Below, piece after piece: positions 4,928-7,096 of a DNA stretch of 7,096 nt. Under the pieces are notes generated by a model, which saw only the letters and a program-made list of their open reading frames with translations, was not told the origin of the DNA and ran no database searches. Source of the stretch: Candidatus Nanohalarchaeota archaeon (GTDB lineage Archaea; EX4484-52; B79-G9); the NCBI GenBank assembly GCA_030594795.1, contig JAUVEK010000070.1, forward strand, positions 1 through 7,096, given 5' to 3'. Position 1 is the first letter of the stretch. Every line of letters begins with the position of its first letter. Made by a program: the position numbers and the translations under genes.

Positions 4928-4950
4928 CCAAAAATCATCCAAAACAAAAG
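4928..4950 (-). terminator. T-rich terminator of rtcA
   Basis: About 20-45 bases beyond the rtcA stop, the minus strand has successive runs of four to five T (CTTTTGTTTTGG then ATTTTTGG), fitting archaeal U-tract termination. If it works, the candidate RNA downstream is a separate transcript. Confidence 0.4.
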
Positions 4951-4972
4951 CCAAACATCTGCAATTTAGCCG

Positions 4973-5998
4973 CTATTTATCGATTACGCCAATTATTCTA
5001 TCATCCCTGTTAACATTAAACGCAACCTCTCTGAACTTTTCAACAACCCACATGTTAGTCTCAGCATGTTTTGTTATCTCTGACGTCTTGAGAATTCCCC
5101 CCAAAACACCAATAAATGGAATCAACTGGTCAGAGAGATACTTGTCAACACACGCCTTCCCCCTGTACTCAAAAATCAACTGGGAAGCAGCCTCTTCACC
5201 AACAACTTCAGCTCTCTTCCCCCGCTCCCCGACAGAACAGGCCCCAAGAAACATATCCTCATCAGTCCAAAGGACAACACCAGACCCGCAAGAAACAGAA
5301 TCCACATACCTCTCATCAATAGACACACCTCCGAAAACATCAGCATCCGCAAGCATTTTCCTAGCGCTCTCAGCCTGCCTTGACGCCACATTATTGCATG
5401 CAAGGTCGCGTGAAGCAACACTCACCCCTGATATCTGCGCCCTCGCAGAAAAGCAATCAAAAACCGCGCTCTTTGGCTTTCCACACACAATCTCAACATG
5501 CGCCCGCCCCCCTCCTTTAGGATAAAACCCGTGGCGCAAAATATCAACCGTCACATCATATCCAAACCTCGAAATCGCACGGCAAAACACGTTCTGGATA
5601 TATGTAAGCGCAGGAGCCCACTTCCCGAAACTGGCGCCACCCTCGATATCTATCCTGACCTTCCCGCGAAGCCCCATGGCAGCTATAATCAAAGGCTGCA
5701 AAACCAGCCCTATAGACCCTGCCGTAGGTATCTTCACCTTCACATCATTTGCCTCCCACCCCTTCCTGCAGCAGAACTCCACAGTATCCGACCCGACAAA
5801 AACCCCTTTAGTCTGGGCAGAGCACATATCACAAACAGCATTGATTGCGCAGACATGCTGGAACGAAAGCCCCGGCTTCGGCCGGTTGGCACGTATATTC
5901 ACAATCCTCACATCCTTGGAAAGAAGCGCAGAAAGTCCAACAGCAGTCCTGGCAATCTGCCCGCCTCCTTCATGATGCGACCCGTCAACAACAATCAT
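4973..5998 (-). CDS. rtcA: RNA 3'-terminal phosphate cyclase
   Basis: 341 residues from ATG 5998. An upstream ATG at 6037 would add 13 residues, but the family begins at MIVVDGS, a GAGGGAT lies about eight bases before 5998, and a TATA-like box is about 27 bases away. RtcA converts RNA 3'-phosphates to 2',3'-cyclic phosphates using ATP, through an enzyme-AMP intermediate on a histidine. Seen: DGSHHEGGGQIARTAVGLS at the N-terminus, RANRPKPGLSFQH, the glycine-rich IEGGASFGKWAP, HGFYPKGGG, and the C-terminal ITKHAETNMWV. In that last motif, His311 corresponds to the AMP-accepting histidine of E. coli RtcA (His309). Length matches the family (about 340). No rtcB ligase is in the window. The gene is divergent from tyrS and followed by a candidate structured RNA on the same strand. 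Codons end in G or T, as in other native minus-strand genes. Cytoplasmic. Confidence 0.95.
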   Translation of the reverse strand: MIVVDGSHHEGGGQIARTAVGLSALLSKDVRIVNIRANRPKPGLSFQHVCAINAVCDMCSAQTKGVFVGSDTVEFCCRKGWEANDVKVKIPTAGSIGLVLQPLIIAAMGLRGKVRIDIEGGASFGKWAPALTYIQNVFCRAISRFGYDVTVDILRHGFYPKGGGRAHVEIVCGKPKSAVFDCFSARAQISGVSVASRDLACNNVASRQAESARKMLADADVFGGVSIDERYVDSVSCGSGVVLWTDEDMFLGACSVGERGKRAEVVGEEAASQLIFEYRGKACVDKYLSDQLIPFIGVLGGILKTSEITKHAETNMWVVEKFREVAFNVNRDDRIIGVIDK

Positions 5999-6063
5999 AG
6001 AATCATATCCCTCTGCTACAAATAAAAAGCTTGTCATCTAAATCTTAACAATAGCTGATTCAC
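5999..6063. promoter_or_regulatory. Divergent rtcA/tyrS promoter region
   Basis: A 65-bp gap. On the minus strand CTTTTTATTTG (about 6019-6030) is a TATA-like box for rtcA. On the plus strand TCTAAATCTT (about 6036-6045) is a weaker candidate about 25 bases before the tyrS ATG. No Shine-Dalgarno precedes tyrS, consistent with a leaderless mRNA. Confidence 0.35.
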
Positions 6064-7096
6064 ATGGACACAGAAACAAAAATGCAGTTAGCCCGCGAAG
6101 TAGGCGAGGAAATAATAACCGAAGACGACTTAAGAACCCTCTTCGAGACAAAAACCCACCCGATCGCCTACGACGGCTTCGAACCCTCGGGAAGAATACA
6201 CATAGCTCAAGGCATCTTTCGTGCCCTCAACATAATCAAGCTCCAGAAAACAGGAATAAGATTCAAGCTCTGGGTAGCAGACTGGTTCGCCTGGATGAAC
6301 AACAAGCTCGACGGCGACCTGGAAAAGATCCAGACAACCGGCAAATACTTCATCGAAGTCTGGAAAGCAAGCGGCCTTGACACAAAAAACGTGCAATTCA
6401 TCTGGGCAAAAGACTCAATGGCAGACGAGAACTACTGGAAAACAGTCGTTCAGGTAGCGCGCTCATCAACAGTCAGCCGCATCATGCGCTGCTCACAGAT
6501 CATGGGCAGAGAAGAAAGCACTTCCTTAAGCTCAGCACAAATACTATACCCCTGCATGCAGTGCGCAGACATATTCCACCTGAAGGCAGACATAGCGCAA
6601 TTAGGCATGGACCAGCGCAAAGTAAACATGCTCGCCCGCGAACTCGGCCCCAAACTCGGCTTCTACAAGCCGGTTGCACTCCACCACCACATGCTCCTAA
6701 GTCTCACAGAACCACCCAAAAAATCTTTATCTACAACTGAGCGCGCAATAGTGATGAAGATGAGCAAATCAAAGCCAGACACCGCAATATTCATGACAGA
6801 CACAGAAGAGAATATAAAAAGAAAAATAAACAGCGCCTTCTGTCCCCCAAAGCAGCTTGAAGACAATCCCCTGATAGACTACTCAAAACACCTCATATTC
6901 GAGAAATTCAATGAAATGCTGATAGAGCGCCCTCACAAATACGGCGGCAACCTAGAGATACAGAGCTTCGGCGAGCTATGCAAAATATATCGCGCAGGAG
7001 AACTACACCCAATGGACTTAAAGCAATCAGCATCAAGATACATAAACGATATGATAGTGCCAGTGCGCACCCACTTCGAAAAAAACAAGAAAGCAA
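6064..7096 (+). CDS. tyrS: Tyrosyl-tRNA synthetase, 3' end missing
   Basis: 344 codons are visible; the frame runs off the window edge. The last residues (LHPMDLKQSASRYINDMIVPVRTHFEKN) are the family's C-terminal end, so only a few codons are probably missing. A class I synthetase: YDGFEPSGRIHIAQG holds the HIGH-equivalent (His46) and the tyrosine-binding Tyr, and KMSKS is at 232-236. RCSQIMGRE, ILYPCMQCADIF and LGMDQRKVNMLAREL are tyrosine/ATP pocket segments. It charges tRNA-Tyr. The signature is archaeal/eukaryotic, and within that it resembles the plant and protist cytosolic form (YDGFEPSGR.HIAQG, WVADWFAWMNNK) more than the Methanocaldococcus form as I remember it. An insert of roughly a dozen residues (around SLTEPPKKSLSTTERA) precedes KMSKS. 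The C-terminal anticodon-binding part is short; no extra domain is seen. Probably leaderless, divergent from rtcA. Confidence 0.95.
   Translation, partial: MDTETKMQLAREVGEEIITEDDLRTLFETKTHPIAYDGFEPSGRIHIAQGIFRALNIIKLQKTGIRFKLWVADWFAWMNNKLDGDLEKIQTTGKYFIEVWKASGLDTKNVQFIWAKDSMADENYWKTVVQVARSSTVSRIMRCSQIMGREESTSLSSAQILYPCMQCADIFHLKADIAQLGMDQRKVNMLARELGPKLGFYKPVALHHHMLLSLTEPPKKSLSTTERAIVMKMSKSKPDTAIFMTDTEENIKRKINSAFCPPKQLEDNPLIDYSKHLIFEKFNEMLIERPHKYGGNLEIQSFGELCKIYRAGELHPMDLKQSASRYINDMIVPVRTHFEKNKKA

Noticed and set aside
5052..6025. Several long plus-strand frames (157, 175, 99 residues) across rtcA
   Set aside because: They lie opposite the well-supported rtcA gene and arise from its G/T-biased codons; composition is low-complexity and no motifs are seen.

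Overview
The window looks like chromosomal DNA from an archaeon. It carries an archaeal/eukaryotic-type tyrosyl-tRNA synthetase, a NOG1-family ribosome-assembly GTPase, an RNA 3'-phosphate cyclase, a short stomatin (slipin) and a DHH/DHHA1 phosphoesterase. TATA-like boxes lie about 25 bp upstream of several start codons. Genes that appear to come first in their transcripts look leaderless, whereas the internal genes have Shine-Dalgarno sites of the GGAGG/GGTGAT type. The short genes and gene set would fit a small-genome (DPANN-like) archaeon, but that placement is a guess; no rRNA gene is present to decide it.

Layout. (1) 1-1072, plus strand: the 3' part of a DHH-DHHA1 phosphoesterase, followed with an overlap by a small four-cysteine protein that apparently starts at ATT. 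(2) 1090-2196, minus strand: an AT-rich block with a HEPN protein and an HTH-fused minimal nucleotidyltransferase, a toxin-antitoxin type pair. A nested palindromic operator is centred on the antitoxin start codon, and a fragment of a tRNA 3' end lies just upstream. Base composition and codon choice here differ from the rest, so this is probably an acquired cassette. (3) 2286-2796, minus strand: a small helix-turn-helix regulator and a small membrane/coiled-coil protein in one operon, behind a perfect inverted repeat. (4) 2910-3656, minus: a slipin, divergent from (5) 3760-4743, plus: NOG1 GTPase. (6) 4744-4972: a convergent gap holding a probable structured RNA on the minus strand with its own TATA box. 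(7) 4973-5998, minus: rtcA, divergent from (8) 6064 onward, plus: tyrS, cut by the window edge near its 3' end.

Outside block 2 the plus strand is rich in A and C and poor in G and T, whichever strand is coding. Plus-strand genes therefore use A/C-ending codons and minus-strand genes use G/T-ending codons. Block 2 breaks that pattern. RNA metabolism is the shared theme: DHH nuclease, HEPN/nucleotidyltransferase, NOG1, RtcA, TyrRS and the candidate RNA. The least described items are the candidate RNA, the HTH-nucleotidyltransferase/HEPN cassette with its operator, and the small cysteine protein.
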